Part shown: positions 24,280-36,767 of the stretch, piece after piece | Layout of the letters: every line of letters begins with the position of its first letter | Numbering within the stretch: position 1 is the stretch's first letter | From: Angiostrongylus vasorum | Taxonomy: Eukaryota; Nematoda; Chromadorea; Rhabditida; Metastrongylidae | NCBI GenBank assembly: GCA_018806985.1 | Contig: JADANN010000431.1 | Coordinates: 248,001-312,000 of the forward strand | Length of the DNA: 64,000 nucleotides | Reading direction: 5' to 3' | Program-made: the position numbers and the translations under genes | Notes under the pieces: model-generated | The model's database searches: none | Told to the model about the DNA's origin: nothing | Seen by the model: only the letters and a program-made list of their open reading frames with translations

Positions 24280-26535
24280 CACTAATATAAGTTGATTCAG
24301 TCAATACCATACAACCCGTTGACGAGAGCTAGGTGGAATGAGGTTGAGGATCACCTTCAAAAATACAGTAGTGCAAGGCGACCAACAAATATAGAGGCTC
24401 AGTTAAGATTACGATTTTCTCTACACGCCTTGACTGAGAGGAACTTGACAGAGTGCACTGGCATGTAATAGAAACGAGAAAGCATTAATACCAGCTTTTT
24501 ACATGACGAATAACGTGTGTTAAAGGTAAGACGAGCGAATACGAAAGAGCTGAAATTGTCAGTTTCCTCAGTGGACCTGCAAATTGAAGTAAACCAAGAT
24601 GAAATCTAAGCTGAAGAGTCGAGTTGCAAATGTGCATGGAAAGCACCAAAGCGTTTGAACCTAACCAGTACCATACAGTGTGTAGAACTAAGAGCACTCC
24701 TACTTTATTTAGAAGTGGCCTCTCTGCAACCATGACCATTTTCAAGAAATACAACATCTATGGCTGAAAGGACAATTTAAACCACTTTCTTTCTCGTTCT
24801 GTGAGTTTTAGTATATTCTTTTAATTCGGCAATATTCTAAACCACTAGTTTTAGTACCAACTCCGTCAAGTCGTTCAATAAGCACAGCATCGTTTCCTAA
24901 TGGAGCATCACCGGTCTTAACCATTTACGAATCGGTATGAAGAACGCATAATATTGGGAAAATGGAGTCTATTGTAAGGAAAAGAAATAACCTGAAACCA
25001 ATGAGCATCGACGTAGTCCGCTCAACGTTGATCCTTCTAGTAATTCTTCAAGGATCGTCAAATGACTCCCAGGTGTCCAGTTTGTCTCTACTTGTTCAGT
25101 CGGTGTTGAGTTAGAGGACAATGATATACATAAGTACAACACTGTGTATCGTTTACGCTCACCGATATGGCAAGTGCGGGCAAAGAACAGCACTGTTTCT
25201 CAAGAAAATTTTTATAAGCGTTCACGTACATATTTTTGTACCCAAGATACCAACGTTCACAGTTTACTGGTTTTATAACCTCTTCTTCTAACTGATAGTA
25301 CTGGGTAGCCCTGGCCTTTCTCCTCATTTCAGGCATCAAATCTACATACCAAGCGCCTATCACATATTAAAGGCATAACTGCAAGTATGTTGAATATATC
25401 TGACTAACAAATCTGATATATCTAATTAAAAAGGATGAAGAAATAAAACGTCTAGCACCTACAAATCCCTTAGGGATATGTCATGCACCAGGCTCCATTT
25501 GTAGCATCATAAAGGTATCTGAATTCATATCTGGCCAATGAAAAACTTGCGGGGACCTATCGATGTATCAAATCAGTGTTTTTATCCTTCCAAACAAATC
25601 TGGTGGAAATCAGCCTTACGCGGAAGAATGGAGGTTGCGTTTGCATAAAGGAGGGATCAAACCAACGACTAAGTGTACATTGCAAGGCATCTCTAAACAG
25701 CGCGCTATACACGCTCAAGCATTTGCTTTCCACTCTTTTATTCTCCAACGTCTCAAGCATCTTCATTTATAAGGATATAAATATCTGTGGTACATCCTAA
25801 CATTACCGTATTGATCTTTCTGGATGATAGTGCAGATTTCCACCCACATTGAACCTCTATGACAACTTTAACAATTCATAACAGCTACTGCTGTTATCCC
25901 CAAAGGCATTAACGCGATTGATGTACGAGAAATCGCACTGAACAGTCAACACCTAGGAAGTGACATCTAAATTGGTGTAGCTCGCGCATCTGTCTGACAA
26001 CTAATTTTTCGGGCACTCACCTTGAGTAGACATCAACTCATACCGGCTCAATTGTCCCTTGAAAACTGCAGCGCCTCTTTTGTTAGATTTTCTTCTCTGT
26101 GGAAATCGACACCGAAACTGAAGATCCGACTGCTTCTCCTGTTATTTTTAGACTATTTTTCCATGCATACTAATGTGTTTGTCTTTCTAACTCTACGCTT
26201 ATTACGACAACTGTTCGACTAGTGGAGAATATTTTTCAGCCGGAGAATCACTCGAAGCTAATTTGCAAAACAAAATTGCTGAATAATCAACACTTGGAGC
26301 CCATCTACGCCAAAGTAGGTTACCTCGGCTACCTCAGTCTTCTCTAGATCATAAATCCATTGACTTACTGATAAACCTCTATTAAGATATTAGTGTGAGA
26401 AAGCAATTAACACACTCATCAGCAAACGCATTGATTCAAATGCATACATTGTTGCGTATTTTGAACAGTATGCAAAGGTAGCAGTATATGTCAGTCCAAA
26501 GTTTTTTTACTGCATGCATTTTTCTGCGACATTAA
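24280..26535. other. Intergenic, nothing recognised
   Basis: No gene, RNA or known repeat seen on either strand; open frames are short and have no family resemblance. Confidence 0.45.
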
Positions 26536-26539
26536 CCTT

Positions 26540-26795
26540 TTTTTCACTGCCTATTACAATTTTTCACGGCAGGGTATTATTTGTGATACAACCACAATGA
26601 TGCTGAGATATTTGCAAAACTCCGGTCCGCAGGTGGTCCAGGCGATAGAACTATCTGAGAGACAGGCGAAACGTAGGACCCGCATGGTGTGGTGGCGAAT
26701 GTGTTAGCCTCCAGAAATGGTAATAGCGCGTTCGTTCCCCACTGAATACACCAACGGTCCAGAGTTTTGCAAATATCTCAGCATCATTGTGACCT
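26540..26795. mobile_element. Family C inverted dimer
   Basis: Antisense tail part (TTTTTCACGGCAGGGTATTA...CTCCGGTCCGCAGGTGG) abuts a sense unit (GACCCGCATGGTGTGGTGG...GTCCAGAGTTTTGCAAATAT). The outer arms are inverted repeats able to fold back. Confidence 0.75.
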
Positions 26796-26799
26796 TTCT

Positions 26800-27875
26800 G
26801 CGGTACTTTTTGCATTAAATCGATCCTTTCGCCACCGTAATTGCTGCATAATCCACAAGAAAAGTTTTCTTGCCACGAATTCATCACTATTCATGAGTAG
26901 AGGTTCCGTTCTTGCTGTACGGACAGAGGACCACCTAGATTGTTGATGATGAAGAGAGTAGTAAAATATCACTTTTATTCCTAGTCGCATCTCGATATGC
27001 GTTGCGTTTAATGGACATAGCACGCTGCAAGAAATTATTCATAACCAATACCGCAACGAACGGACGCAATTAGAAATGTCGCATTGTATTGATAAGGTTA
27101 GAAATATAACTGTCAGAGTGCGGGTAACTCCGCAGTAGTGACACATTCATCACGATCACGGTCCTGATGCAACCTCTGGCGTGCTCACCAAGGCTTGCCC
27201 CCGTAGGGAAGGAAAATTGCTGCCAGACTTTTCTGAGACAGATCTACTCCATCAAATTCACGTAGGAATGTTCTAGCACGGCACGCCACGAGCCGAAGGA
27301 AAAATAGGCTTAAGATTCACAAATAAGAAAACAATCCTCAAGTAGGAGTCGAAACCACACGTGACAAATTCAAAGATCTTCGTGGATGTTGAATGCTAAG
27401 AAATGAAAAGAACTGCTGTGATCCGCACAGTATATGTGGAAAAAGGGCCGTGCAAAAAAAAAGTAACCCTTCTAAATATAAAGGATAGAGTGATCTACTG
27501 AACTGCAAATCGATAAATCTAAACCGCAGACTACAGACCAAAGTCCATCCAAAAGTTAAACAAGCATCCAAAGAAATTACAGAAAATATCGACGTAGCTC
27601 AGAGAATTAAATTCCATACAGATCTTTTTTTTTTCAAAAACCTTGCACTCGCATAAGTCCGTCCTAGTCATATTTGGAACTTAAGTATGAATACAGTTAC
27701 GTACTGTGAAGAAAGGAAAGATTCTTATTTCCAAATTGAACTAGCACACCTTAATAAGCCTACTCTCCTTTTCTATCTTAATGACCGAAGAGTTTCGTTG
27801 TATAACTATTCAGTATGCAACCTTTCAACCCGATGACTCAGTTGACCGGTTGCTGTTCTACTTTTAATTCTGTTT
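26800..27875. other. Intergenic, nothing recognised
   Basis: No supported gene or repeat; low-level similarity to family B wording near 27180-27240 (GGAAAATTGCTGCCAGACTTTTCTGAGA) may be a very old SINE remnant. Confidence 0.4.
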
Positions 27876-27879
27876 GCTC

Positions 27880-28280
27880 ACGACGATGCTGAGATATTCT
27901 CAAAACTTAGACTCCGGGTCAGATCGAACCACGACTATCCTTTTTGGGGGCTCGCGTACTACAACTGCATCACGGAGGCCCTTGCTTTGCATTTCTCTCA
28001 GCTAGTTTTCTACCTAACGCTGCCATCAGCAATCACCCCTCAGCGGAATTGATCTGGAGAGTACAAATCGGCATTAAACCCAGTTAAGCTGGGGCTGTAG
28101 TCGAAATCACAATGCTAACCTTTTACTTGAAGCTCACAATTTTTTACGGCAGAGTATGATCGTGGTTCGATCTGGCCCAGGGTCGAAGTTATGCGAATAT
28201 CTCAGCATCGTTGTGGTTGGATTTCACATCATATCCTGCAGTGAGAAACTATTGCATGCAGCAAATAAAAGGTTAACATC
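27880..28280. mobile_element. Family C inverted dimer, diverged
   Basis: Same order as 22870-23310: antisense unit, linker with AATTGATCTGGAGAG and CCAGTTAAGCTGGGG, then a shortened sense unit with GTGGTTCGATCTGG and AATATCTCAGCATCGTTG. Confidence 0.7.
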
Positions 28281-28284
28281 TGTT

Positions 28285-29571
28285 TACTCATTTAATTTTT
28301 CGAAATACCTTGAACGTTTCTAGGGAGAAAAACACCCATCAGACGAAATCGAAGTCGATTTAACTGTTCGCGCTTGCAACCAACAGTCAGTCTACAGTGT
28401 TGCTCTTCCCACAAAATAACATGTGAAATGCAATTGTTTAACTTCCAAACTTCCAACCCTTTTTTAGAGTTCACAGTTCTCTGCGAAATTGTGGCGTTGC
28501 GGTCGATTAAACTTGCTGTTGAGGATAAAAAGACAGGACTATGCATTAGAAATATCCAGGGTAGTTCACCTTTCCATGATGTTTTAGTTCAGAACACTAC
28601 TGCTAGTAGACACTGTTAGCCGCTTTTCCGTTTCTTAAACTGGGTAATTACCTGCATCACCTTTATTCTTGGTATTCAAAGAAACTGAGTGCACACGAAC
28701 CTCGTCCCTGAAGCGTACCATACAAGACAGTGTTCTTTTGATTGGCCTAACAACACTTACCAGTCACTCCCTCGGGTTCTTTGCGAAAACCAATTTGAGC
28801 CATGGGCAGGTCCAGTTCTGCAAAAACGAACACGAACTCTATGTTTTGGAGATAAGCCTGAATCTCCATCAGTGCTTTCACGTGAAATTAACACGTAGGA
28901 CTCATCCGTGAAATTTTTAAGGAGACTTTCTCTCAAACACACACAGTTCTTATATAAAGCAGATGTTTCTGTCTGTTCTAGGAATATGCACTTTACAAGT
29001 AGCGCACTTAATCCCTGAAACCAGAAAAATCTGCGGATGGGAAACGAACTTTCATTAAATACTTAACATTCTGAATGTCATGACAAACATAATTCCACGA
29101 AGAGGACAACTGGTCAACATAACAAAGATTTATCGTGAAATAAAATACAACTTGATAGGTAGCATTCTATTAAAAAAATTCTCTATCAGATGCAGAATTC
29201 TCTACCCACTTAATACCCTCCATAAATCCGCATATTTAATAAAGGAACTCTCCCTGGGAAGAGAATTTTAAAAAGGAGAATTATAGATAATATTTGTTAG
29301 GTAGGCAGAGAATTCTCTACTTGATAGAGAATTCTCTATACCTTCATCCATTCATACAAATACAGACACGTTCTATTGGAAAAAAGACAACTAAAGATCT
29401 TCCAAAAAAAAAAAGAAGGACAAGCACCCAGTCGGAAGATATATTGATTTTAAACTCCTATCCAGTTCCTTTGATTGTCATATATTAATTAGCAACTTAC
29501 TATATCACATATGATAGCATATTCGACAACAGATAAGATTGTTGTTCTCATATCTAACAAATGGGATATTC
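28285..29571. other. Intergenic; palindromic AGAGAATTCTCT motifs
   Basis: No gene recognised. Near 29310-29340 two copies of the 12-bp palindrome AGAGAATTCTCT are separated by 7 bp, and related half sites (GAATTCTCTA, GAGAATT) lie at 29160-29290. This lies about 230 bp past the 3' end of the glutaredoxin-3 gene. Confidence 0.45.
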
Positions 29572-32564
29572 TTAACGAGGATCTGACTTTTTCGGCAACG
29601 AGGAAACGAAGTCCGCATCAGACATTTCCGCTTTGACCACATCTAGTCCTCCTAGTAGCTCACCATTGAAATACAATTGAGGATACGTTGGCCAGTTGGA
29701 GAAAGACTAAAGTATGGAAACAACATATAACTTCTAGAAACACTTGTATCACTTAAATATCGTTCAAACCCTATGACGAGGTACAAAATCACTCCCTTCA
29801 TTAACTCAGAATGTGCCGAATAAAGGCACAGTTTTCAATTCACTGCGATCTAAGTTGCCTAACATAAAGAGCACATCCGGGTACAACCCATGGATACTAA
29901 CGCTATAAAATGTACCTACTTTTAGCCCTTCTCGCACCTCCTCGTCTTTGAGGATATCAAAAGTAGAATAGTCTGCTTCAATTCCATCCAGCAAATCAAT
30001 AATTTGACGAGAAAATTTACACTGTGGTTGCTGACGATCGCCTTTCATAAACAGCATCAGCTTGTGAGAGTTTATCAGAGCTTTTAAACGCGCATCCAAA
30101 TCATTTCGCTAAATGAGGATAACAACAGACTTTTCTCAGCTAGAAGCACATAAATAAGTAAAGCCAACAATACTGACCTGTTTCTTGGGTAGCTTAGCGA
30201 CAAACTCGCTATCTTGGAGTTCCTCACGAAACACATCGAGGCCACCAATGAGCTCACCGTCAAGATACAGCTGTGGAAACGTTGGCCAATTCGAATACGC
30301 CTAAAACAGGACTTCCCCCACAGTTCTGCAGCATTCAGAAAGTGCTAAATATGGAATTCTCACCTTAAGACCTTGCCTTACTTCCTCATCTTGAAGAACG
30401 TCAAACGAACCATAGCGTGCACTCAGATCATTCAAAAGTCCAACAATTTGTCTTGAAAAGCCTGTGTAGCAATGAAAAGAAAAATCACTAAAATGAAAAG
30501 TTGTGACTGTAAAAACCACTATTTGTTTTTGTCCATTCATAACCCACAATACTTCCCAAAGTCTGAGTTGATCAAAAATCGCTACACGCAAACAGCGCTG
30601 TCACACCCACATGCTCAACATACCCAGCGGCCGACCACAGAATTACAACAATTTTCATTTGCCATAAATCTTTACTTTATATGACTATTAAGTTCTTAAC
30701 TAAGTAACCAGGTATAAAGAGATATACTGAGCTAAACTGATACTTTAAAGACATTGCGACAGTTTCGATCTGAGATTGAACCATAAACATCCCAGTGTCG
30801 CAGCATCTCATTAGCATGCGGTAGCCTCAAAAGAATCGACTTCTCGGAAGTACCAAGAGCGGACGTTCCAATAAACGGGCAATCACATATATGTGAACGA
30901 CCCCACGTCACCACGTCACATAGCGATACAAGCCCTTGCTTAACGTAGTAGTAATCCTAAAACGCCGAAGTTAAGACCATAAGTAAAAATGATTAAAGCC
31001 CTCGGTCCTGAGGGATGCGCCACTTCATTAAGCATGGTTAGAAATGATTAAATGCATATCGGGCCTATAAAATGACTCCGTCGATGTATCGAGTCAGTGC
31101 TGGTATCCTTCCCGACATGTTTGGTACCAATCCGCAATCCCGGAGGGATGGAAAACCTGTTGAGCCCGGGGTGTGGTGATCGATCCCGTGTGTCTTGCAG
31201 GGCTCCTCTGACCAGTGCGCTACACGCGCCAATAAGTAGGATCCATAAGTGGGACAAAAAACCTACAGTGATCTAATGCAATTACATCGTCTTCCGGCAA
31301 CATCCTTCTAGATCAAACGGAAATAAATTAAAACCGACTACTCGCCTGCATAAAGATTGAACAATATGGCACTGGGTCTGCAGAGCAGTGGTCGGAGCCC
31401 CCATCCCAATACACGTAAGAATGATTTCCGCACCCAAGACTCACCAAGCTTCCTCCCTCCGGGGTTGGCTAATTGGTACCAGACTTGTCTGGGAGAAGAA
31501 GAGCACTAGCTCGATACATCGGTAGGCCACCGCGAGTCATTGTCAAGGCCAGATATGCATTCAGTCACCTCCAACGATGCTTAATGAAGTCGAATGCATG
31601 GTGCATCCCTCTGGGACTGATCAACGCTGAGAGTTATATCCTCTATCCCTTATCATCAAACGACACATCTATGTATTCCAATTGCCCACCTACCCAAAAC
31701 TTAAATCCCAAGCAACAAACCTAACAAAGAGCAATATCGTCCACTATTCCTTTGAGTAGGAATGAAAAACCTTTACTGCTTTACAATTCTCACCGCATTT
31801 TGGGTTGTTTGGAGATCCTTTCATGAAAAGCATAAGACGATTAGATTCTATTAGCTTCTTCAAACGGGTATTCAAGTCCTGAAAGCTTTACAATGCGTCT
31901 GGAACAAAAACAGAAGAGGCTACAAATAGGAAATATTCCGCCCACCTCTTTAGGTCCTTCTGACGATGGAATTGGCACAGAGGCTTCTACTGACGCTTGA
32001 AGTGGCATGGCGGCGATGTCGAAGGAATGCTTAGTGAGCTTCATCTCAGTTTCGCTTGGTTTATATCCATCCACGCGATCAACCTCCTTTCCATCCTAAA
32101 CCTCTGCCAAATCCTATTAATCCTTTCAGATAAAAAAAACAGGCTGAACGATTCATCTACTAAAGAAATAACTAGAAAAGTACATACCTTAAAGTATAAC
32201 AGAGTAGGAGCTGCTGAAATCGAATACATAGCCGACACTTCAGCTACACCTTCTGCATCGACGAATGCTACTCCTACCGAATACGACTTATAGTCTTCCT
32301 TTAAATCCCTTAGCATTTTGTTGACTTGGTCGCATGGAGGAGCCCATGATGCATAGAAATGCACAACTGCTAACCTAAAGCAAAAAGGTCATCATCCCTT
32401 AGACTTTAAATTGCCATGTGAAAGATTTTCATAAAGACTCCCTTGCCACGAAAACAGTTTTCAAATGTCGGGAGAGAGAAAATTTACGGGAAAAACACCT
32501 ACCTCCACTGGGAGATGAACTTCTTGAAGTCCTCCACGCTTCCCAGCTGTGGAATGCTCGTCAT
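29572..32564 (-). CDS. glrx-3: Glutaredoxin-3 (PICOT/GLRX3), Trx-Grx-Grx monothiol glutaredoxin
   Basis: Cytosolic/nuclear [2Fe-2S]-binding protein of iron-sulphur trafficking. Exons in transcription order: 32503-32564, 32188-32374, 31946-32095, 31794-31878, 30364-30461, 30178-30300, 29920-30108, 29572-29706. They sum to 1029 nt, 342 codons plus TAA; human GLRX3 is 335. Residues 1-110 form the thioredoxin-like domain with WAPPC at 31-35 in place of the dithiol WCGPC, as in PICOT. The first glutaredoxin domain (about 134-235) has [17 protein letters not shown], with the canonical CGFS at 161-164 split by an intron. It continues with [19 protein letters not shown]. The second domain (236-342) has CKFS at 265-268 instead of CGFS but retains [19 protein letters not shown]. 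The start is the first ATG before [10 protein letters not shown]. All introns have GT-AG borders. Confidence 0.96.
30998..31236 (-). mobile_element. Family B tRNA-derived SINE, antisense
   Basis: Antisense copy in the 30462-31793 intron of the glutaredoxin gene; the head A box (antisense CCAGTGCGCTACACGCGCC) lies at the right end. Missing most of its tail. Confidence 0.82.
31366..31652 (+). mobile_element. Family B tRNA-derived SINE
   Basis: In the same glutaredoxin intron, opposite to the previous copy. The central block GGTTGGCTAATTGGTACCAG and the heptamer-like tail TATCCTCTATCCCTTATC are intact, while the head (CTGCAGAGCAGTGG) is diverged. Confidence 0.85.
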
Positions 32565-33560
32565 GAGGATAACTTTATGCTGTCGCCCTCAAAAAGTAGA
32601 ACCAGTACACTTAGCAATAACTATTGTAAGCTTCAGACTTTTGAAAAAATAGACCAGAAACAGAAAAAATGGGCTTTTTTAAAAAAGTCGCAAGGCGCAG
32701 GGATTGTTGTTAGAGCAGATTATGTGATGCTGGAGACGCATGTGAAATTTGACGTCTATACGAATTCTTGATAGTTTTTTTGACTTTCGAGTCTAAAATA
32801 TGAGAATTTTTTCAGTGGAGATATCATCCAATAGGAAAAAAATCCGGTGCAGCACACATTCTCATCTAGAACTCTTTTTCAGTTCATGGATAAGCACAAG
32901 TCTACAGCTTTTTTCGAGCCTTTTCTTCCTTTTTTACGCAGTTGTATCCTTTTTGGAAGCCATATTATAGCGCTTATAGCGTTACAATACACACTTGCTT
33001 GTTGGTTTGATCTCGCTTCTTGAGCAAATCAAGCCACTCATCCTGAAATCACCCGATTGATACCGGACCCATTTGTGGGATAGAAAACACTAAATCGATG
33101 CCTCGATAAGCTCTAGCAAGTCAATATATAGACCAAATACATACTTTAACTACTTTTGTGGTGCTACGAATGTGATCGAACGCATGGGGCCTCTATGAGG
33201 AAGTGATCAACGCCGGGAGCTCTACCCTTTTTATACTGGCCTATGTCGCCAACAGTCGACGGGAATTACCTGAAAGACGTTTCAAATGCTAAGTTCTCTT
33301 TTAGGTCTCCTTTGGCAGTGTACCACAAACTACCACTCAACAACCATTGGCAGACCCTTACGAGCAATCCATGACTATCCCCTACCCAGAAACAGCAAAA
33401 GTAAACAATTTGGAACAAGCAATTTCGAAATGTGTTGTTCTTGGTGTTCTCCAGCGTGCGAAACCCTCTAGGTATCTTTGGACTAGTATAAGAACGAATG
33501 AAGACTTTATTCATGCCCGTTGAAGATGGTTGACGATAAGCGTTACTAAATGTGTGCTAA
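32565..33560. other. Upstream of glutaredoxin-3, nothing recognised
   Basis: Would contain the glutaredoxin-3 promoter. No clear TATA, operator or gene seen. Confidence 0.4.
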
Positions 33561-33566
33561 TGGGGC

Positions 33567-33885
33567 GGGGATAGCGACGTGGTTAGTAATGCTGTCGATT
33601 AGGAAGCAAAGGCACTAGTTCGATTCCCATTGCTGTCCTCCAATCCGTATGGGAAAGCCTTAGGCCCGGTTATTTCCAAGACTGCAGAGAGAATAGACTC
33701 CACCAGTATTCTACAACATTCATGAAGAAAATGAAATCCTCAAGCAGCCGTTGAAAGGACACGGGAAATGTTCGAAGACCATTGTGGACGATGAGTGCGA
33801 GGGAAACGAGTCGAGTGCAAGAAGCGCTGAGATCAGCACAGTACATGTGATGACGGGTGATGTAGAATAAAATAAATGTATTAAG
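33567..33885 (+). mobile_element. Family D tRNA-headed SINE
   Basis: The head resembles a tRNA: GGGGCGGGGATAGCGACGTG with A box TAGCGACGTGG and B box AGTTCGATTCCC. The body has CCACCAGTATTCTACAACAT and AAATCCTCAAGCAGCCG; the end AGTACATGTGATGACGGG runs into an A-rich tail (AATAAAATAAATG). Lacks the central block shared by B and other D copies. Confidence 0.75.
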
Positions 33886-34016
33886 TCAATGTATCCCAAG
33901 ATAAAACTGCTTCGTCTTTAGAATAATTCCGTGGTTTGTTCAATTCCGTGTGCCGTCGACTGCTCTCATCACTTGATTAACCGGTCTATATTTATTTTAG
34001 ATGCATATTCAATTGG

Positions 34017-34183
34017 AAGGGTGAGTGTTGCGCAGTGGTCTGAGGCGCCCTGCAAAGCACATAGGATCGATCCCCGAGTTAATGGCCCAGCCCACTAAGC
34101 CCTTCATTCTTCAGGGGTCGGTAGATTGGTACCATACTTGTCTGGGAGGATAGCAGCACTAGCTCGATACATCGCCAGGCTAC
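34017..34183 (+). mobile_element. Family B SINE, 3' truncated
   Basis: Head TTGCGCAGTGGTCTGAGG and central GGTAGATTGGTACCATACTT present; breaks off after GATACATCG. Confidence 0.82.
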
Positions 34184-34307
34184 GAACACTAACGGTTGTC
34201 ACTACACTGTAATATCACTAGGGATTCTAGCTCTTTATCCAGATTGTCATCGCTCTCTCTTTGACCTACATTGCCATTGAAACTTCGGTCCTGGCCGCAA
34301 TGATCAT

Positions 34308-34743
34308 AATGCTAGTTAGTGTCAGTTAGTTCGCAACCGTCTCTATGATCGTTTGTGCAGCTCAAAAAACTGTATGATCTGTCCTAACGGGAGAGATGGG
34401 GATTGCATGAGTTCAGGTATAATACACTTGATCTCATGTAACGCATGCGGTGAGGGAATATATTGGGGAAACGGGTAGACCACTTTGTGTCCGCATAAAA
34501 GAACATCTAGATGGGGAAGCTAAAATTAGTCAAAACACTCCTCTAGGTACGCATAGGGCACAAAAGCACAACGGCGATGATTTTGAAGTGACTGTACGGG
34601 TCCCAGCGCAGAAGTCGAAAACATCAACGCGCAAAACTCTTGAAGCGTTTTGGATAAATTTCAAAAATCCAAAGATGAACCGGAAAGACGAATACCTCAC
34701 TATCACACGTGACCTGGCGCCCTATTTCAAAATGATATTTTGA
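34308..34743 (+). pseudogene. Penelope-like element: GIY-YIG endonuclease domain, frameshifted
   Basis: One frame reads LVRNRLYDRLCSSKNCMICP, then NGRDGDC and LISCNACGE, the Cys-rich linker that precedes the endonuclease of Penelope-like elements. A single extra base at about 34452-34455 moves the frame. It then continues as EYIGETGRPLCVRIKEHLDG (the GIY-YIG core with its catalytic Arg region) through LEAFWINFKNPKMNRKDEYL to a stop at 34743. No reverse transcriptase is visible upstream, where a SINE B and unrelated sequence intervene, so the copy is 5' truncated and dead. Its 3' flank (to about 35040) includes the hammerhead-like motif at 34939. Confidence 0.85.
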
Positions 34744-34938
34744 CCCCGGGGTGTGTCGTGCTGGCGACCCCACGTGAACAACGCGTAGGCCAGTCCTACT
34801 CGTTACATCACGGTGAGTAGCCTTTCAGTTTGACCATAGCATCCTAACCCACCATCTATTTAAAACTTTGGTCTTCATTAATACTTTAGCCTTTTCCACC
34901 GATAATTAAAGTATTCTAATATAAAATACGTCCAGGCT

Positions 34939-34963
34939 CTGAGGAAGGCAAAATCGCCGAAGC
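34939..34963 (+). ncRNA. Hammerhead-like core motif near the Penelope-like 3' end
   Basis: CTGAGGA, one base, then GGC-AAAATC-GCC stem-loop, then GAAGC. Same spacing as at 18829-18853 and 62599-62623. Speculative: there is one base more than a canonical hammerhead core, and no cleavage-site strand was identified. Confidence 0.35.
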
Positions 34964-35280
34964 AGCCATCGACCAACAACACCAACAACAACGACGACGA
35001 CAACGAAGGCCTATACCAACCTCGCACCAGCTAAAGAAGATCAGTTTATAAGATCATATAAATAAATGGATCATAGTGCTACTTTATGTACCGTTTAACT
35101 ATTGTTGTTCTTCAATAATAAGTTCTTATCAGGTATGACGCTTTTCCTACTGAACAATGTGTTATTCGCATGACTTGAAATTTTATGAAAGAGGTCGAAG
35201 AGAGGAATTTATTGAAATGGAACCGCTTGAATGGACGCTCATTCGTACTCTATTTTAGCACTAAAGCCACTGGGCAAACC

Positions 35281-35363
35281 AGAGCTCGTGTAGCGCAGTT
35301 GCAATTAATGAAGTCGAATGCATGGCGCATCCCTAAGGGATTGATCAACGCCGAGAGCACTAA
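35281..35363 (+). repeat. Family B SINE with internal deletion
   Basis: Head GCTCGTGTAGCGCAGTTG is joined directly to the 3' part TTAATGAAGTCGAATGCATG...GCCGAGAGC; roughly 190 bp of the body is missing. Confidence 0.8.
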
Positions 35364-35825
35364 CTTCTTTTTTGCTTAGCTGCATCACCGTAATAAGGTT
35401 GTTAGGACGTTCGGTAAAGCGACACTGATACTTCATAATGCAGAAAGTTAATCTCACAGAGTTCAAGCGCTCTCTGAAAAGCAGGAAAGAATCTCGAGAT
35501 GGACGATATATCAGTCTACGGCTTAGTTGTATAGCAAAGCTGCGAAGGAACTTTTGAGTTGAATAGGTGAGTAGTTGATGTTAACTTGATAGATGGTCGG
35601 TGGTTTCTGATTAAGGCAAGGGGAAATCTCCATATTGCTCAGGTCTCCCATCCAGTTCTTCTTAAAGTCGTTCATGAACTCTCTGGAAAGAAATTTAATA
35701 CAAGGAAGGCGTCAGGTTTCTTGATTGTATCCTCTGCTTCAATAGTTGCACGTTACTAGAAAGCAGTTAACGATACTGACGATCTTTAGGCATGGGTACT
35801 CCAGTGGAAAGATTGCGATTCGATG

Positions 35826-36205
35826 TGGAATCTTATAAATACATGTTCAGGCCCAGGAGGGTTCCGGTTCGACTCACCCCACGCCCATCAAACCTCCCGT
35901 CATTAAGCGGTCGGCAAATTGGTACCAGACTTGTCTGGGATCAGCTTGCTGCAACCTGCAAATGACGGCGATTGCCTGAGATATGGAAACGCTCTAGCAC
36001 GGGTATCCAAAGAACCCGATGAGAGTTGATTCCACCAGTATTCAACAAAATTGGTGAAGCAGGCCAAAAATCTTTACACAGCAATCCAGCCAACCCGCAA
36101 ATACGAAAACCTTCGTCTCGTACCGATACGAAGAGACGAATCGAATACAAGAACGTTCGAAATTCGCACGGCATGTATGATGTATAGTCATATAAAAATA
36201 AGTAA
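35826..36205 (+). mobile_element. Family D SINE, head degraded
   Basis: B box GGTTCGACTC, the central block GCGGTCGGCAAATTGGTACC shared with family B, then the D body (TTGATTCCACCAGTATTCAA) and the end GCATGTATGATGTATAGTC. Confidence 0.72.
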
Positions 36206-36209
36206 AAGA

Positions 36210-36760
36210 CTTTTTATGGTTATTTTGATGGAATTTAGGCTTCTGGAGCCGCGACCACTCGGTCTATAAACCGATACTTATCGCCGGCGATGAAGCGAAC
36301 ACTGTTATGGAAGAATGCTGCACTGTTGTTATTTTCCATTTCTTTCCTATAAATCATACAATCATCACATTTCATTTTTTTCAATGCCGCTGTCCCTTCT
36401 GGTCATCGCCAGCTATTAATTGGCCCTGAACAAACCACTCGGTTCTCACTAGTTGAGCATGCTTATTAAGAATCCACCTCTGAGTCTAAACACTCGGGCA
36501 AATGACGATCAATGTATCTAATCTTTTCATCCACAAGGAGATAACGATCGCATTTCCTCTAATGCCATGAGGATATTCTTCGACAGGCTTTCGCGAACTA
36601 TAGCACTGAAATAGGAGGAAGCGAAGGAGGAAGTGGCAACAAGTGACAATTCCTCTCGGTTCTCAGTTTCGGGCACAGTTGTTTTCTCTAAGAGATGACG
36701 TGATTTAAAGTTGAGTTAGCCACCAGTCAACTATATGAGTTGTGCACTTTTTGTACTCAC
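36210..36760. other. Intergenic, nothing recognised
   Basis: No supported gene or repeat. Confidence 0.4.
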
Positions 36761-36767
36761 CCGATGA

